In this document: piece by piece, positions 43,229-52,660 of the stretch
How positions within the stretch are numbered: position 1 is the first letter of the stretch
How the letters are laid out: every line of letters starts with the position of its first letter
Assembly (NCBI GenBank): GCA_934309345.1
Contig: CAKRDD010000002.1
Span: forward strand, 156,320-220,319
DNA from: an uncultured Mediterraneibacter sp.
Lineage (GTDB): Bacteria; Bacillota; Clostridia; Lachnospirales; Lachnospiraceae
Direction of reading: 5' to 3'
Length of the DNA: 64,000 bases
Program-made: the position numbers and the translations under genes
Notes under the pieces: model-generated
What the model was told of the DNA's origin: nothing
Databases searched by the model: none
Seen by the model: only the letters and a program-made list of their open reading frames with translations

Positions 43229-45100
43229 TTAGACTTCTTTGTAGTCTCCGTCTACAACATCATCACCCTGGAAACCATCCGGAGCCGGACCAGCTTCTGG
43301 TGTAGGACCAGCCTGTGCACCTGCACCTGCTGCCGCACCTGCCTGCTCATACATCTTTGTGAACAGTTTCTGTGCGCTCTCCATCAGTTTTTCCTTAGCA
43401 GCTTTGATCTCTGCTACCTGATCTTCTGTTGTATTCTCAGGAGTAGACTTAGCAAGGATATCTTTCAGTGCCTGAACGTCAGCCTCTACAGCTGCTTTCT
43501 CTGTAGCATCGACTTTGTCGCCAACCTCTTTGATTGCCTTCTCTGTCTGGAATACCATAGCGTCTGCTTCATTTCTTGTATCGATTGCTTCTTTACGTTT
43601 CTTATCCTGAGCCTCGAATTCAGCTGCTTCTTTTACAGCTTTATCGATATCATCATCAGACATATTAGAACCTGCTGTGATTGTAATATGCTGCTCTTTA
43701 CCTGTTCCAAGATCCTTAGCAGATACATTTACGATACCATTTGCATCGATATCGAATGTAACTTCGATCTGCGGGATTCCACGTGGAGCCGGCGGGATTC
43801 CATCGAGTCTGAACTGTCCGAGGGACTTGTTGTCTCTTGCGAACTGTCTCTCACCCTGTACAACGTTGATGTCTACAGCTGTCTGGTTATCTGCTGCTGT
43901 TGAGAAGATCTGGCTCTTCTTTGTCGGGATTGTTGTATTTCTCTCGATCAGTCTTGTAGCTACACCACCCATTGTCTCGATAGACAGTGACAGTGGAGTT
44001 ACATCAAGAAGAAGGATGTCTCCTGCGCCTGCATCTCCTGCAAGTTTACCACCCTGTACGGAAGCACCAAGTGCTACACACTCGTCTGGGTTAAGGGATT
44101 TGCTAGGCTCTTTGCCTGTCAGTCTCTTAACTTCTTCCTGAACAGCCGGGATACGTGTTGATCCACCAACGAGAAGTACCTGTCCAAGCTCGGAAGCTGT
44201 GATTCCTGCGTCAGAAAGTGCACGTCTTACCGGTTCCTGAGTCTTTTCTACGAGATCTCTTGTCAGCTCGTCGAATTTAGCTCTTGTAAGGTTCATATCG
44301 AAATGCTTCGGTCCTTCAGCTGTTGCTGTGATGAACGGAAGGTTGATGTTTGTTGTTGTTGCGCTTGAAAGTTCTTTCTTAGCTTTCTCTGCAGCTTCTC
44401 TTAATCTCTGAAGAGCCATCTTATCTGTAGAAAGATCTACGCCTTCTTTTGCCTTGAAGTCTGCAAGCATGTAATCTGTGATCTTCTGGTCGAAGTCATC
44501 TCCACCAAGTCTGTTGTTACCAGCTGTTGAAAGTACTTCGATAACTCCATCACCGATCTCGATAACGGATACATCGAATGTACCACCACCAAGGTCGTAA
44601 ACCATGATCTTCTGCTCTTTCTCGTTGTCAAGACCATAAGCAAGTGCAGCTGCTGTAGGCTCGTTGATGATACGTTTTACATCAAGTCCTGCGATCTTAC
44701 CTGCATCTTTTGTAGCCTGACGCTGAGCATCGTTGAAGTAAGCCGGAACTGTGATAACAGCTTCTGTTACTTTCTCACCAAGGTATCCTTCTGCATCAGC
44801 TTTCAGTTTCTGAAGGATCATTGCAGAAATCTCCTGTGGAGAATATTTCTTGTCATCAATATCTACTTTATAATCTGTTCCCATCTCTCTTTTGATTGAT
44901 GAGATTGTTCTTGCTGCGTTTGTTACAGCCTGACGTTTTGCAGGCTCACCTACGAGACGCTCTCCTGTCTTTGTAAATGCTACAACAGACGGTGTTGTTC
45001 TTGCGCCTTCTGTATTCGCGATAACTGTTGGCTGTCCACCTTCCATAACGGCTACACAGCTGTTTGTTGTACCAAGGTCAATACCAATAATTTTTCCCAT
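43229..45100 (-). CDS. dnaK: Chaperone DnaK (Hsp70)
   Basis: The 623-residue Hsp70. It has the ATPase domain starting GKIIGIDLGTTNSCVAV, the IINEPTAAALAYG hinge and VYDLGGGTFDVS, then the peptide-binding domain with a VTPLSLSIETMGGV linker (LLLDVTPLSLSIE) and a C-terminal lid ending in a Gly/Ala/Pro-rich tail. It folds nascent and stressed proteins with GrpE and DnaJ. GGAGGAAA precedes the ATG. Confidence 0.98.
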   Translation of the reverse strand: MGKIIGIDLGTTNSCVAVMEGGQPTVIANTEGARTTPSVVAFTKTGERLVGEPAKRQAVTNAARTISSIKREMGTDYKVDIDDKKYSPQEISAMILQKLKADAEGYLGEKVTEAVITVPAYFNDAQRQATKDAGKIAGLDVKRIINEPTAAALAYGLDNEKEQKIMVYDLGGGTFDVSVIEIGDGVIEVLSTAGNNRLGGDDFDQKITDYMLADFKAKEGVDLSTDKMALQRLREAAEKAKKELSSATTTNINLPFITATAEGPKHFDMNLTRAKFDELTRDLVEKTQEPVRRALSDAGITASELGQVLLVGGSTRIPAVQEEVKRLTGKEPSKSLNPDECVALGASVQGGKLAGDAGAGDILLLDVTPLSLSIETMGGVATRLIERNTTIPTKKSQIFSTAADNQTAVDINVVQGERQFARDNKSLGQFRLDGIPPAPRGIPQIEVTFDIDANGIVNVSAKDLGTGKEQHITITAGSNMSDDDIDKAVKEAAEFEAQDKKRKEAIDTRNEADAMVFQTEKAIKEVGDKVDATEKAAVEADVQALKDILAKSTPENTTEDQVAEIKAAKEKLMESAQKLFTKMYEQAGAAAGAGAQAGPTPEAGPAPDGFQGDDVVDGDYKEV

Positions 45101-45147
45101 GATAAATTTCCTCCTCTATCTAATCTCTGAATTTTGTTAAAATCAAA

Positions 45148-45810
45148 TTAGTTTGCTACTTTTACCATGCTGTGTCTTACAACACTTTCACGGTACATGT
45201 AACCTTTCTGGAATTCTTCTGCGATGATGTTCTCACCTAACTCCTCATCTTCCACATGCATCACTGCGTTGTGGAAATCCGGATTGAATTCCTGACCAAC
45301 TGCCTCGATCGGTTTTACTCCGACGGATTCCAGTGTAGTCATAAGCTGTTTGTAGATCTTCTCCATACCTTCTACGAACGGAGCATTCTTCTCTTCCTCC
45401 GGTACGGAATCAAGTCCGCGCTCGAAGTTGTCTACAACCGGAAGAATCTTTTCTATGATATCTTTCGCTCCGATCTCGTACATCTGGGATTTCTCCTTCT
45501 CGGATCTCTTGCGGAAGTTATCAAACTCTGCCATCTGACGAGTGATGCGGTCTGTAAGTTCCTCAATCTTCTCGTCTTTCTTGTCCTTCTTCTCTTTCTT
45601 TCCGAAGAACTTTTTCTTACCTTCTGATGCTGCTTCTGAATCTCCTTCAGTCTCAGTCGCTTCCTCTGCTGCTTCTTTCGCTTCATCCTCAGCTCCCTGG
45701 GCATCTTCTGTTGCTGTCTCTTCAGCTTCTGCCTGCTCTTTCGCAGCCTTTGCTTTCGCCTCTTCAACAGCTTCTTTTACCATATCTTCTTTGCTCATGT
45801 TCTCTGTCAC
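45148..45810 (-). CDS. grpE: Nucleotide exchange factor GrpE
   Basis: GrpE releases ADP from DnaK. Its 220 residues start with a long acidic, alanine/glutamate-rich coiled region (to about 90), then the family core with RMAEFDNFRKRSEKEK-like text (MAEFDNFRKRSEKEKSQ) and a short beta end with FHNAVMHVED and GYMYRESVVRHSMVKVAN. The start is GTG at 45810 after GGAAGG; an ATG four codons later (45798) is an alternative. Confidence 0.96.
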   Translation of the reverse strand: MTENMSKEDMVKEAVEEAKAKAAKEQAEAEETATEDAQGAEDEAKEAAEEATETEGDSEAASEGKKKFFGKKEKKDKKDEKIEELTDRITRQMAEFDNFRKRSEKEKSQMYEIGAKDIIEKILPVVDNFERGLDSVPEEEKNAPFVEGMEKIYKQLMTTLESVGVKPIEAVGQEFNPDFHNAVMHVEDEELGENIIAEEFQKGYMYRESVVRHSMVKVAN

Positions 45811-45831
45811 CAGCTTTCTACCTTCCTATTA

Positions 45832-46881
45832 TTACTCTTTTGGTTCTTTATTATAAATCGCATCCAACTCGCTTTGCAGAGTCTTCAGCGTCTTCATGAC
45901 ATGTTCGTAATCCATTCTCTTCGGACCGATGATTCCGATCGTTCCTTTCATGCCTTCTCCCAGCTCATATGTGGCGGTAACAACACTGCAGTCTTTCATG
46001 GTCTTAACCGGAGTTTCATCTCCGATGTAAACCTGTATGCCGTTGTTCTCCTCACTTGCCAGTGTCTCTGTCACCAGATCTGCCAGCTGCTGTTTCTCTT
46101 CAAATGCACTGATGATCTCCTGTGCGCTCTGCTTATCACTAAGCTCCGGATATTTGAAAATATTCGTTGCGCCGCTTGTGTAAATCTCCATGTCGTTATC
46201 AACATGAATGATCTCTGCCACCGCATCCAGTACATGACCGACCACCTCACTGTGAATACCAGCCTGTTCTTTCAGTCTGGCGATCAGACCTAATGTGATC
46301 TGATCAATGGATAATCCATTCAGTGTCGTGTTCAGAAGCATATTCAGCTTCAACAGGTTCTCATTACTTAAGGTTTCTCCAACTTCGATAATCTTATTCT
46401 TGATCACATTCCCACCAAGTACAATAACCGCTACGATCTGTTCTTCATCCACCTGTGACAGCTGAATGAACTTCAGTGTGTTCCGGCTGTTGACCGGTGC
46501 GGAAACCATCGTCGCATAATTGGTGTTCGAAGCAAGAACCTTTGCCGCCTGCTGGAGTACTTTCTCGACCTTATCTGTCTTCTCAAGAAGTGCATCCTCT
46601 CGTCTGCTGATCTCCTGCTCCTTGTTCTCCATCAGAAGATCTACATAAAAGCGATATCCCTTATCTGATGGGATTCTTCCTGCCGATGTATGCGGTTGGA
46701 AGATGTAACCAAGGTCTTCCAGATCTGCCATCTCGTTCCTTATTGTTGCGGAACTTAATTTTAAATCTGTGTATTTTGAAAGGGTTCGTGATCCGACCGG
46801 CTCGCCAGTCTCCAGATAATTCTGTATGATGGCTTTCAATATCGTAAGTTTTCTTTCACTTAATTCAGCTTCTACAGACAT
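45832..46881 (-). CDS. hrcA: Heat-inducible transcription repressor HrcA
   Basis: HrcA binds CIRCE and represses the heat-shock operon; 349 residues. Its N-terminal winged helix is LTILKAIIQNYLETGEPVGS with RTLSKY and SSATIRNEMADLEDLGY (recognition helix), followed by a GAF-like dimerisation domain. GroEL normally assists its folding. It is first in the operon, 20 bases before grpE. Confidence 0.97.
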   Translation of the reverse strand: MSVEAELSERKLTILKAIIQNYLETGEPVGSRTLSKYTDLKLSSATIRNEMADLEDLGYIFQPHTSAGRIPSDKGYRFYVDLLMENKEQEISRREDALLEKTDKVEKVLQQAAKVLASNTNYATMVSAPVNSRNTLKFIQLSQVDEEQIVAVIVLGGNVIKNKIIEVGETLSNENLLKLNMLLNTTLNGLSIDQITLGLIARLKEQAGIHSEVVGHVLDAVAEIIHVDNDMEIYTSGATNIFKYPELSDKQSAQEIISAFEEKQQLADLVTETLASEENNGIQVYIGDETPVKTMKDCSVVTATYELGEGMKGTIGIIGPKRMDYEHVMKTLKTLQSELDAIYNKEPKE

Positions 46882-46917
46882 CTCTGTGTTCCCCTTTCTG
46901 TTGATCTTTGTTTGTTA

Positions 46918-46944
46918 TTAGCACTCTTTGTTTTTGAGTGCTAA
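46918..46944 (-). promoter_or_regulatory. CIRCE operator
   Basis: TTAGCACTC, nine bases, GAGTGCTAA: a perfect 9-9-9 CIRCE element between the promoter and hrcA. It is the HrcA binding site for the whole operon. Confidence 0.97.
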
Positions 46945-46959
46945 CACCTTACAGATACT

Positions 46960-46988
46960 AAGATAGCACCTCGATTTCTGTTTGTCAA
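46960..46988 (-). promoter_or_regulatory. Sigma-A promoter of the hrcA-grpE-dnaK-dnaJ operon
   Basis: TTGACA (46983-46988), 17 bases, TATCTT (46960-46965) on the minus strand. The CIRCE element lies just downstream of the predicted transcription start at about 46953. Confidence 0.85.
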
Positions 46989-47081
46989 CACTGATTGTTA
47001 TTTTTATAAGTTTTTTATTTTCTTCTTATTTTATTTACAGGATTTTTAAGATTGTCTTTTCTGCACTGCAATATTGGCGGA

Positions 47082-47114
47082 CAAAAGAATACCGCCAGAA
47101 CGCTCCGGCGGTAT
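47082..47114 (-). terminator. Terminator after the 47239 gene
   Basis: ATACCGCC (47089-47096) pairs with GGCGGTAT (47107-47114); on the minus strand TTCTTTT follows. It closes the operon of the two genes at 47239-48718. Confidence 0.7.
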
Positions 47115-47238
47115 CAATGAATTTTTCAGGTAATTCTGTTTACAGACTTTTATTTATGAACATCTGGATAATTGTACGATTTTCCAGGAAGCCATAGGAT
47201 GAATAATCTTTCTTCAATAGGATGATTTCACTCCTACT

Positions 47239-48075
47239 TCAAAGAGTATCCCTCTCTGCCAATTTTAAGTACTTTTCATAGATTGATCTGATCATATCAA
47301 TTGTTTTATCCGAAACTGTACTTTCAGGCATTTCAATTTCATCAACATTTTTATAGCTATAATCTCCAACAAAGCTCCATGTAATCTCATCGGTATATAT
47401 CTTTGCGGAAACTTCACTGATTTTATTATCCGTAGGAATACCTATTATAAGCCGTGTATTATCTTCTGTCAGATCAAGCTCAAAATAATAGGCGTCATCT
47501 CCTATAAGCTTATCATTCTCATCAACCTGTTTCAATAAAACCAGTGTATAATTCGTGTATTTTCCTTTTGAAACGTCTTTTATTAAATCCGTTGATACAC
47601 CATTATCTTCTATTGTGTCTAACTTCCTGTCCAAAATGTATTCGATCTGGTCGTAAGACACTTTTACGTCACTGGTTATGTTTCCAAATAGCATTTCTCC
47701 CAAAACACTGCTTTTTGAAATCTTATCTACTGCTCCATCGATCAGAGGATTAATATCAAATATGATCTTTTTATTCTTATCTACATACATTTTCAGGTAC
47801 GTTGAGTCTTTATATTTTATGTTGCCATACAACACATCTGTTCCTTTTGTACCATCGATAGAGCCTTGAAAAGAATTTCCCAGCAATCTCAGGTTCATGC
47901 CTTCGACTTTGCAATCAATATGATATTCGTATTCTTTATTTAAAAGATTATCCATGTTGCGTTTAAGATACACATATGGCCGGAAATGACAATATGCAAT
48001 AATACTTATCACTGCCAAGATCAAAATACAACTGGAAATCACAACGAATATCTTTCTTTTTTTCTTACTGTTCAT
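47239..48075 (-). CDS. Membrane-anchored extracellular protein of unknown function
   Basis: 278 residues. A Lys-rich N-terminus, then one hydrophobic segment (about 9-28) anchors it; the rest is outside the cell. The outer part is beta-rich with repeated YKD and TSD-type strands, and has no cysteine pair or catalytic motif that I recognise. It lies 13 bases after the HTH gene at 48089 and likely shares its mRNA. Confidence 0.75.
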   Translation of the reverse strand: MNSKKKRKIFVVISSCILILAVISIIAYCHFRPYVYLKRNMDNLLNKEYEYHIDCKVEGMNLRLLGNSFQGSIDGTKGTDVLYGNIKYKDSTYLKMYVDKNKKIIFDINPLIDGAVDKISKSSVLGEMLFGNITSDVKVSYDQIEYILDRKLDTIEDNGVSTDLIKDVSKGKYTNYTLVLLKQVDENDKLIGDDAYYFELDLTEDNTRLIIGIPTDNKISEVSAKIYTDEITWSFVGDYSYKNVDEIEMPESTVSDKTIDMIRSIYEKYLKLAERDTL

Positions 48076-48088
48076 AGCTTTCTACCAT

Positions 48089-48718
48089 TTATAACACTGC
48101 ATTTCTTTTCTTCACATTATTGTTGATCTGGGCAACTATATCGGGAATCTCCTGAATATTATTATTGTCAATCACATTCTCCAACAATGCAACCAGTCTT
48201 ATTAAATTCTTTATATCCATTACAAGTGAAGATGTCGAGTAATCTTCTACATTCTGTTCTTTACCTCCTGCTGAAATTTCCTCTTTCAACATCTTAATTA
48301 TCGTTTCGCACGATTTATAGCTATGTTCTATACAATCAGATGTTAAAGCAAATATGTACACTGAGTCTTCAAGACACTTTGGATACAATTTGTTGCAGCA
48401 CCCATATCTCTGTAAAAAGTAATTCATGTCTTCTAAATCATACTTTGCTGCAAAACCGATTTTAATATAAGTATCCCGGCTTTTAGGGATGGCGCCTTTC
48501 ATCCATTTTTGTACAGATTGTCTGCTGACACCACACAATTCAGCCATCGTTTTGGCTGTGAAGCCGTTTTCTCTCATAATGTTATTTATCGTTCGAATCC
48601 AGTTCTGCTTTTGATTCGTAATACTTTCTAAAATAGCCTTATATTCTTCAAGGCTTTCGCTTCTCGCTACTGAATCGTATAATCCGCTTGTTGAATAGGT
48701 ATTCCATGATTCATCCAT
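48089..48718 (-). CDS. Helix-turn-helix (XRE-like) regulator with C-terminal helical region
   Basis: 209 residues. The HTH is at about 49-75: RENGFTAKTMAELCGVSRQS then VQKWMKGAIP. The C-terminal half has helices and several cysteines (CCNKLYPKCLED, CIEHSYKSCETI). GAGGAAAT precedes the start. It probably regulates the operon with the membrane protein 47239. No ligand is known. Confidence 0.75.
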   Translation of the reverse strand: MDESWNTYSTSGLYDSVARSESLEEYKAILESITNQKQNWIRTINNIMRENGFTAKTMAELCGVSRQSVQKWMKGAIPKSRDTYIKIGFAAKYDLEDMNYFLQRYGCCNKLYPKCLEDSVYIFALTSDCIEHSYKSCETIIKMLKEEISAGGKEQNVEDYSTSSLVMDIKNLIRLVALLENVIDNNNIQEIPDIVAQINNNVKKRNAVL

Positions 48719-48861
48719 ACATATTTCCTCTTTGCTTTTCCTGATAGATATAACTATTTTCTCACTGTATGCTTTCAGCTGTCAATCTTTTCCTGACAAA
48801 TCTATTCTAATTTTTTGTGCCATTTAAAGCGGAATCTTCTTTTATGAAGTTTTGAACACAT

Positions 48862-48890
48862 TTGCCACATTCTCCCATATATGTTATGAT
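48862..48890 (+). promoter_or_regulatory. Promoter of lepB
   Basis: TTGCCA (48862-48867), 17-base spacer, TATGAT (48885-48890). It is about 105 bases before the lepB start codon at 48997, which leaves a leader of roughly 100 bases. Confidence 0.55.
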
Positions 48891-48996
48891 TGTAACTGTT
48901 CTATTGTGATTTGTTTCTGCATCAGTTATGATACTGATTAACGCAGACAAGATATCTTTTAGAATAGAACAAGAATATCAGAAATGGGGAGTTTAC

Positions 48997-49560
48997 ATGT
49001 CATCTACATCGAAAGAACCTGCTGCAAAGGAGAAGGACTCTACTGCGAAAGAACTTTTCCAATGGCTGATCGCCATTTTAGCGGCTGTTGCTATTGCTTT
49101 ATTTGTTGATAATTTTCTAATCGTCAATGCACAGATCCCTTCCGGTTCAATGGAAAACACTATCATGACCGGAGATCGTGTGGTTGGTAACCGGCTTTCT
49201 TATTTAACCAAGGATCCTGAGCGTTATGATGTAATCATTTTTAAGTATCCTGATGATGAAAGCCAGCTTTTTATCAAGCGTATCATCGGACTTCCTGGTG
49301 AAACCGTGGAGATCCGTGACGGTCATATCTACATTGATGGCTCTTCTGAACCGCTCGAAGATGTAGAGACGAAAGAATACATGGTCGGAAATTATGGTCC
49401 TTATACCGTACCGGAAGGATGCTATTTTGTAATGGGAGATAATAGAAATGATTCGAAAGATTCCCGCTACTGGATTAATCCATATGTATCCAAAGATAAG
49501 ATTCTTGGAAAAGCAGTCTTTCGTTACTGGCCAATTACAGAGATGAAGACGATTAAATAA
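48997..49560 (+). CDS. lepB: Signal peptidase I
   Basis: Cleaves signal peptides of exported proteins at the outer face of the membrane. One N-terminal membrane helix (WLIAILAAVAIALFVDNFLI) leads to the catalytic Ser in PSGSMENTIM and the Lys in FIKRIIGLPGE; GDNRNDSKDSR is the family box. About 187 residues, the normal short Gram-positive form. The start at 48997 (MSSTSKEP) is preferred to 48928 because GGGGAG precedes it. Confidence 0.93.
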   Translation: MSSTSKEPAAKEKDSTAKELFQWLIAILAAVAIALFVDNFLIVNAQIPSGSMENTIMTGDRVVGNRLSYLTKDPERYDVIIFKYPDDESQLFIKRIIGLPGETVEIRDGHIYIDGSSEPLEDVETKEYMVGNYGPYTVPEGCYFVMGDNRNDSKDSRYWINPYVSKDKILGKAVFRYWPITEMKTIK

Positions 49561-49596
49561 TTTTCAGATATGAAGACGATTAAATAATTTTCAGAT
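49543..49596 (+). repeat. Tandem duplication of 27 bases at the end of lepB
   Basis: Two perfect copies of a 27-base unit (49543-49569 and 49570-49596) starting ATGAAGACGATTAAATAA. The first holds the last codons and stop of lepB; the second repeats them after the stop. It is a recent duplication or slippage event without effect on the protein. Confidence 0.9.
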
Positions 49597-49642
49597 ATGA
49601 AAGAGGCTGTTGGTTAATATCAATTTTTAGGCTTCCAATTTA

Positions 49643-49711
49643 AAAAATACGAATCTCCTGAAGAAATCAGTATTTTTTATACTTGAACTTCTTCAGGAGA
49701 TTCGTATTTTT
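49643..49711. terminator. Bidirectional terminator between lepB and the cyclo-ligase gene
   Basis: Arms of 22-23 bases, starting AAAAATACGAATCTCCTG (49643 on) and complementary to 49689-49711, with a 23-base loop. T-rich ends exist on both strands. It serves both convergent genes. Confidence 0.85.
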
Positions 49712-49750
49712 CTTTTCTGATGAAAAATTTCGGGTAACAGCACACCCTAC

Positions 49751-50344
49751 TTACTTCTTATAACAACCTTTTTCAGAAATCACAAAATCCATCCGCAGAT
49801 CATGTTCTTCCACCGGAATTTCGTCTACAAGCAGTTCCTCCCTACAAAGTGCTGCTTTCACGCAATGCGTCTTTTCCAGATATCTGTCGTAATATCCACC
49901 TCCGTGACCAAGGCGTCTTCCGCTTCTGTCACAGCTGATACATGGAATTAAAGCAAAATCAATTTCTTCCGGCTGAATCAATCTTTCCGTGTCTTCTTTT
50001 GGCTCAAGGATTCCATATGCACCCGGATACAACTCTTGTAATGAGTGGATCTCGTATACGTTCATAATTCCTTTTCCCGTACACTTTGGCACTCCAAGAC
50101 GCTTTCCTGATTGGAGAATATCTTGCAATATAGAAAATGTATCCATTTCTTTCTCCGTACTTACATAACAGAACACACAGCCTGCACTCTTGTATTCTTT
50201 CAGTTCCAAAACTCTTTCTGTAATCTTTCTGTCTGCATCTTTTCTGTATTTTTCCGTTGTAAAAGAAAGTTTTTCTTTTATTTTTCTTCTTAATTCTTTC
50301 TTTTGAATTATTTTCTCTTCTGTTTTTCTTTCCAATTCTTTCAC
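49751..50344 (-). CDS. 5-formyltetrahydrofolate cyclo-ligase
   Basis: Converts 5-formyl-THF to 5,10-methenyl-THF with ATP, returning stored folate to one-carbon metabolism. The 197 residues include KRLGVPKC, the folate-binding FALIPCISCDRSGRRLGHGG and the GHGGGYYDRYL signature. The start is GTG at 50344, although the N-terminal 20 residues are lysine-rich and may be over-long. Confidence 0.9.
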   Translation of the reverse strand: MKELERKTEEKIIQKKELRRKIKEKLSFTTEKYRKDADRKITERVLELKEYKSAGCVFCYVSTEKEMDTFSILQDILQSGKRLGVPKCTGKGIMNVYEIHSLQELYPGAYGILEPKEDTERLIQPEEIDFALIPCISCDRSGRRLGHGGGYYDRYLEKTHCVKAALCREELLVDEIPVEEHDLRMDFVISEKGCYKK

Positions 50345-50400
50345 TCTTATCTCTCTTTTCTATCTTATCTATCTTTTCTCTTTTTTCTTTTTCCTATTGT

Positions 50401-51105
50401 TTAACCGTTTTCTTCACTCTGTTCTTCTCCGACAGATTCGATCAGCAGGTGATCCAGATTTTGCAGATCTGCTTTTCTGATTCCATATTTTCCCGCTTTA
50501 TCTTTTTCTACATGAAGAACAATTTTATTTGGTTTTCCGTACTTCAGCCCTTTCTCTGCCGCCTGACTTAGAACCTCATAATAGATCTGATAGATTTCTG
50601 TCTGCATCTGTGTTTCTTCTGGCATCGCCTGTCCGTTCATCACATCATTTGAAACTTTTGTGGCGTATTCCTGTGCCTTCTCCTGAAATTCAGCATAAGT
50701 ATCCTTCAGCAATGTGATTGGTTTCACTGTAAGAACAACCTGATAAGTTCCATTTTCTTCCCTGGTTGCTTCTCCTACGGTATAAGATGTCTTCTTTGCA
50801 AGATCTGCAAACAGTTCTCTATATTCTTCTGTCATCTCTTCCGTCATTACATGCTCCGGAAATTTTTCCATTGTATAATCAAGATTATCTTCGAAAACCT
50901 GCTTTGCTTCTTTCTCGGAAATGCCGGTCTGTTTTATATAGGATTCTGTTTTCTGCTTATAAGATACATCTAAAAATGCCTGTACATATTTCTGCGGATC
51001 AAAACGGTTTATGTAACAATAGATCATTGTTGCTGATGCTGCGACAATAATTGCAACCATTATAATTCCTACTATAAAATGCTTCTTTTCTTTTTTTCCT
51101 GACAT
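50401..51105 (-). CDS. Membrane-anchored lipocalin-like or DUF5105-type extracellular protein
   Basis: About 234 residues with a Lys-rich tip, one transmembrane helix (about 10-28) and an outer helical/beta domain. The sequence resembles the DUF5105-type surface proteins common in Lachnospiraceae, but I am not certain. ATG 51105 after AGAGGTAAAG is preferred to the TTG one codon before. Function unknown. Confidence 0.7.
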   Translation of the reverse strand: MSGKKEKKHFIVGIIMVAIIVAASATMIYCYINRFDPQKYVQAFLDVSYKQKTESYIKQTGISEKEAKQVFEDNLDYTMEKFPEHVMTEEMTEEYRELFADLAKKTSYTVGEATREENGTYQVVLTVKPITLLKDTYAEFQEKAQEYATKVSNDVMNGQAMPEETQMQTEIYQIYYEVLSQAAEKGLKYGKPNKIVLHVEKDKAGKYGIRKADLQNLDHLLIESVGEEQSEENG

Positions 51106-51228
51106 CAACTTTACCTCTTTTCTAACTGTAATTTGAATAACTTATTTTATTTCTGTCACAGTATAGCATGATATCAGTTCACATTTTGTAGAACGATGTC
51201 GCCTGCATACAGCGCTTTTCAGATAGCA

Positions 51229-51258
51229 AGAAAGAGATACGCAACCGTATCTCTTTCT
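51229..51258. terminator. Hairpin between 51298 and 50401 genes
   Basis: AGAAAGAGATACG (51229-51241) pairs perfectly with 51246-51258 around CAAC. It lies between the cytidylate-kinase-like gene stop and the next start, so it is a likely terminator, although the U tract is short. Confidence 0.6.
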
Positions 51259-51297
51259 CCTTGCAGACTTGTTTCTTTTGTCTGCTTTCTCTTTCAT

Positions 51298-51924
51298 TTA
51301 CAGATCAAATCTGATCTTGATATATGCTTTGATCTCTTCCACGCATTTCTGGAATCCAAGCTTTCCACTGTCCAGGCACAGGTCGTAATTTCTTGCATCT
51401 GCCCACTCGTGTCCTGTGTGGTAACGATAGAAATCTCCGCGGAATTTATCCGTCTTTTCGATGTATTTCTTCATTTCTTTTTCTGTCATGCTGTTACGCT
51501 CCATTGCGCGATCAAGACAGAATTTCTCATCTGCATGAACAAACACACTGACAACATTCGGATTGTCTTTCAGGACATAGTCTGCACATCTTCCGATGAT
51601 TACACAGGATTCTTTCTCAGCCAGATCTTTGATGATCTTTGCCTGATAATTGAAGATATTTTCTTCTGAAACGAAGTCTTTATCTTCCGGCGGAAGAAGT
51701 TCTCCGTCGTATGGGCGGCTGAGGATCTTGAACCATCCTGCTCCCTTCATCTTCTCATCACTCATACCGAAGAGTCTCTCGTTGATTCCGCTTTCCTCGG
51801 ATGCCATACGCAGGATTTCTCTGCTATAACAGTTGATTCCAAGCTCTTTTGCAAGCATAGCTCCGATTGTCTTACCACCGCTTCCATACTGTCTTGCCAT
51901 TGTGATTACAATATTGCTGCTCAC
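51298..51924 (-). CDS. Cytidylate kinase-like family protein
   Basis: 208 residues of the P-loop AAA_26/cytidylate-kinase-like family: ITMARQYGSGGKTIGAMLAK carries the P-loop, then INCYSREILRMASEES, and later RCADYVLKDNPNVVSVFVHA and CLDRAMERNSMTEKEMKKYI. True cytidylate kinase has a different core, so a nucleoside or other phosphotransfer role is open. The start is GTG after GGAGGCG, 12 bases downstream of livF. Probably co-transcribed with the liv genes. Confidence 0.85.
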   Translation of the reverse strand: MSSNIVITMARQYGSGGKTIGAMLAKELGINCYSREILRMASEESGINERLFGMSDEKMKGAGWFKILSRPYDGELLPPEDKDFVSEENIFNYQAKIIKDLAEKESCVIIGRCADYVLKDNPNVVSVFVHADEKFCLDRAMERNSMTEKEMKKYIEKTDKFRGDFYRYHTGHEWADARNYDLCLDSGKLGFQKCVEEIKAYIKIRFDL

Positions 51925-51936
51925 CCGAATCGCCTC

Positions 51937-52647
51937 CTATTCTCCTAAATATGCTTTCTTAACTGCCTCATCTTCCAGCAGATCTTTTGCATTTCCTGAC
52001 ATTGTGATCTTACCAGTCTCAAGAACATAGGCGCGATCTGCGATAGAAAGAGCCTTCTTCGCATTCTGCTCTACCAGAAGTACGGTTGTTCCACTCTCAC
52101 TTACTGCCTGGATAATATCAAAAATCTCATTTACAAAGATTGGAGAAAGTCCCATAGAAGGCTCATCCATCAGAATGATCTTCGGTTTAGACATCAGTGC
52201 ACGTCCCATGGCAAGCATCTGCTGCTCTCCACCACTGAGTGTTCCTGCCATCTGGTTTCTTCGCTCTTCCAGACGTGGGAATCTCTTGTAGACATTTGCA
52301 AGACTCTCTTCGATCTCATTTTTATCTTTTCTTGTATAGGCACCCATTTTCAGGTTTTCATAAACACTCAGTTCAGCGAAAACTCTTCGTCCTTCCGGAA
52401 CGTGAGCCATTCCCATAGACACGATCTTATGCGCCGGGATCTTTGTGATATCAGTTCCTTCAAACATAACAGAACCTTTCTTTGGAGAAAGAAGTCCTGT
52501 GATCGTATGAAGTGTTGTTGTCTTTCCGGCTCCGTTTGCACCGATCAGTGCGATAACTTCACCCTGATTTACTTCAAAGGAAATGCCTTTGATTGCCTGG
52601 ATCATTCCATAATATACTTCTAAGTCTTTGACTTCAAGCATTGCCAT
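51937..52647 (-). CDS. livF: Branched-chain-type ABC transporter ATP-binding protein LivF
   Basis: 236 residues. Walker A GANGAGKTT, signature LSGGEQQML and Walker B IILMDEPSMGL. It powers the LivHM permease together with LivG. It ends the run livH-livM-livG-livF. The substrate of this transporter in the window may be an aromatic or alicyclic acid rather than an amino acid, inferred from the aroD/aroE neighbours. Confidence 0.93.
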   Translation of the reverse strand: MAMLEVKDLEVYYGMIQAIKGISFEVNQGEVIALIGANGAGKTTTLHTITGLLSPKKGSVMFEGTDITKIPAHKIVSMGMAHVPEGRRVFAELSVYENLKMGAYTRKDKNEIEESLANVYKRFPRLEERRNQMAGTLSGGEQQMLAMGRALMSKPKIILMDEPSMGLSPIFVNEIFDIIQAVSESGTTVLLVEQNAKKALSIADRAYVLETGKITMSGNAKDLLEDEAVKKAYLGE

Positions 52648-52660
52648 TGTTATCTTCCCC

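Noticed and set aside
43163..43903. Long plus-strand frame antisense to dnaK
   Set aside because: It is a shadow of the conserved dnaK codons; no start signal.
51298..51924. True cytidylate kinase (cmk)
   Set aside because: The P-loop is right but the core differs from Cmk; only the broader cytidylate-kinase-like family is supported.
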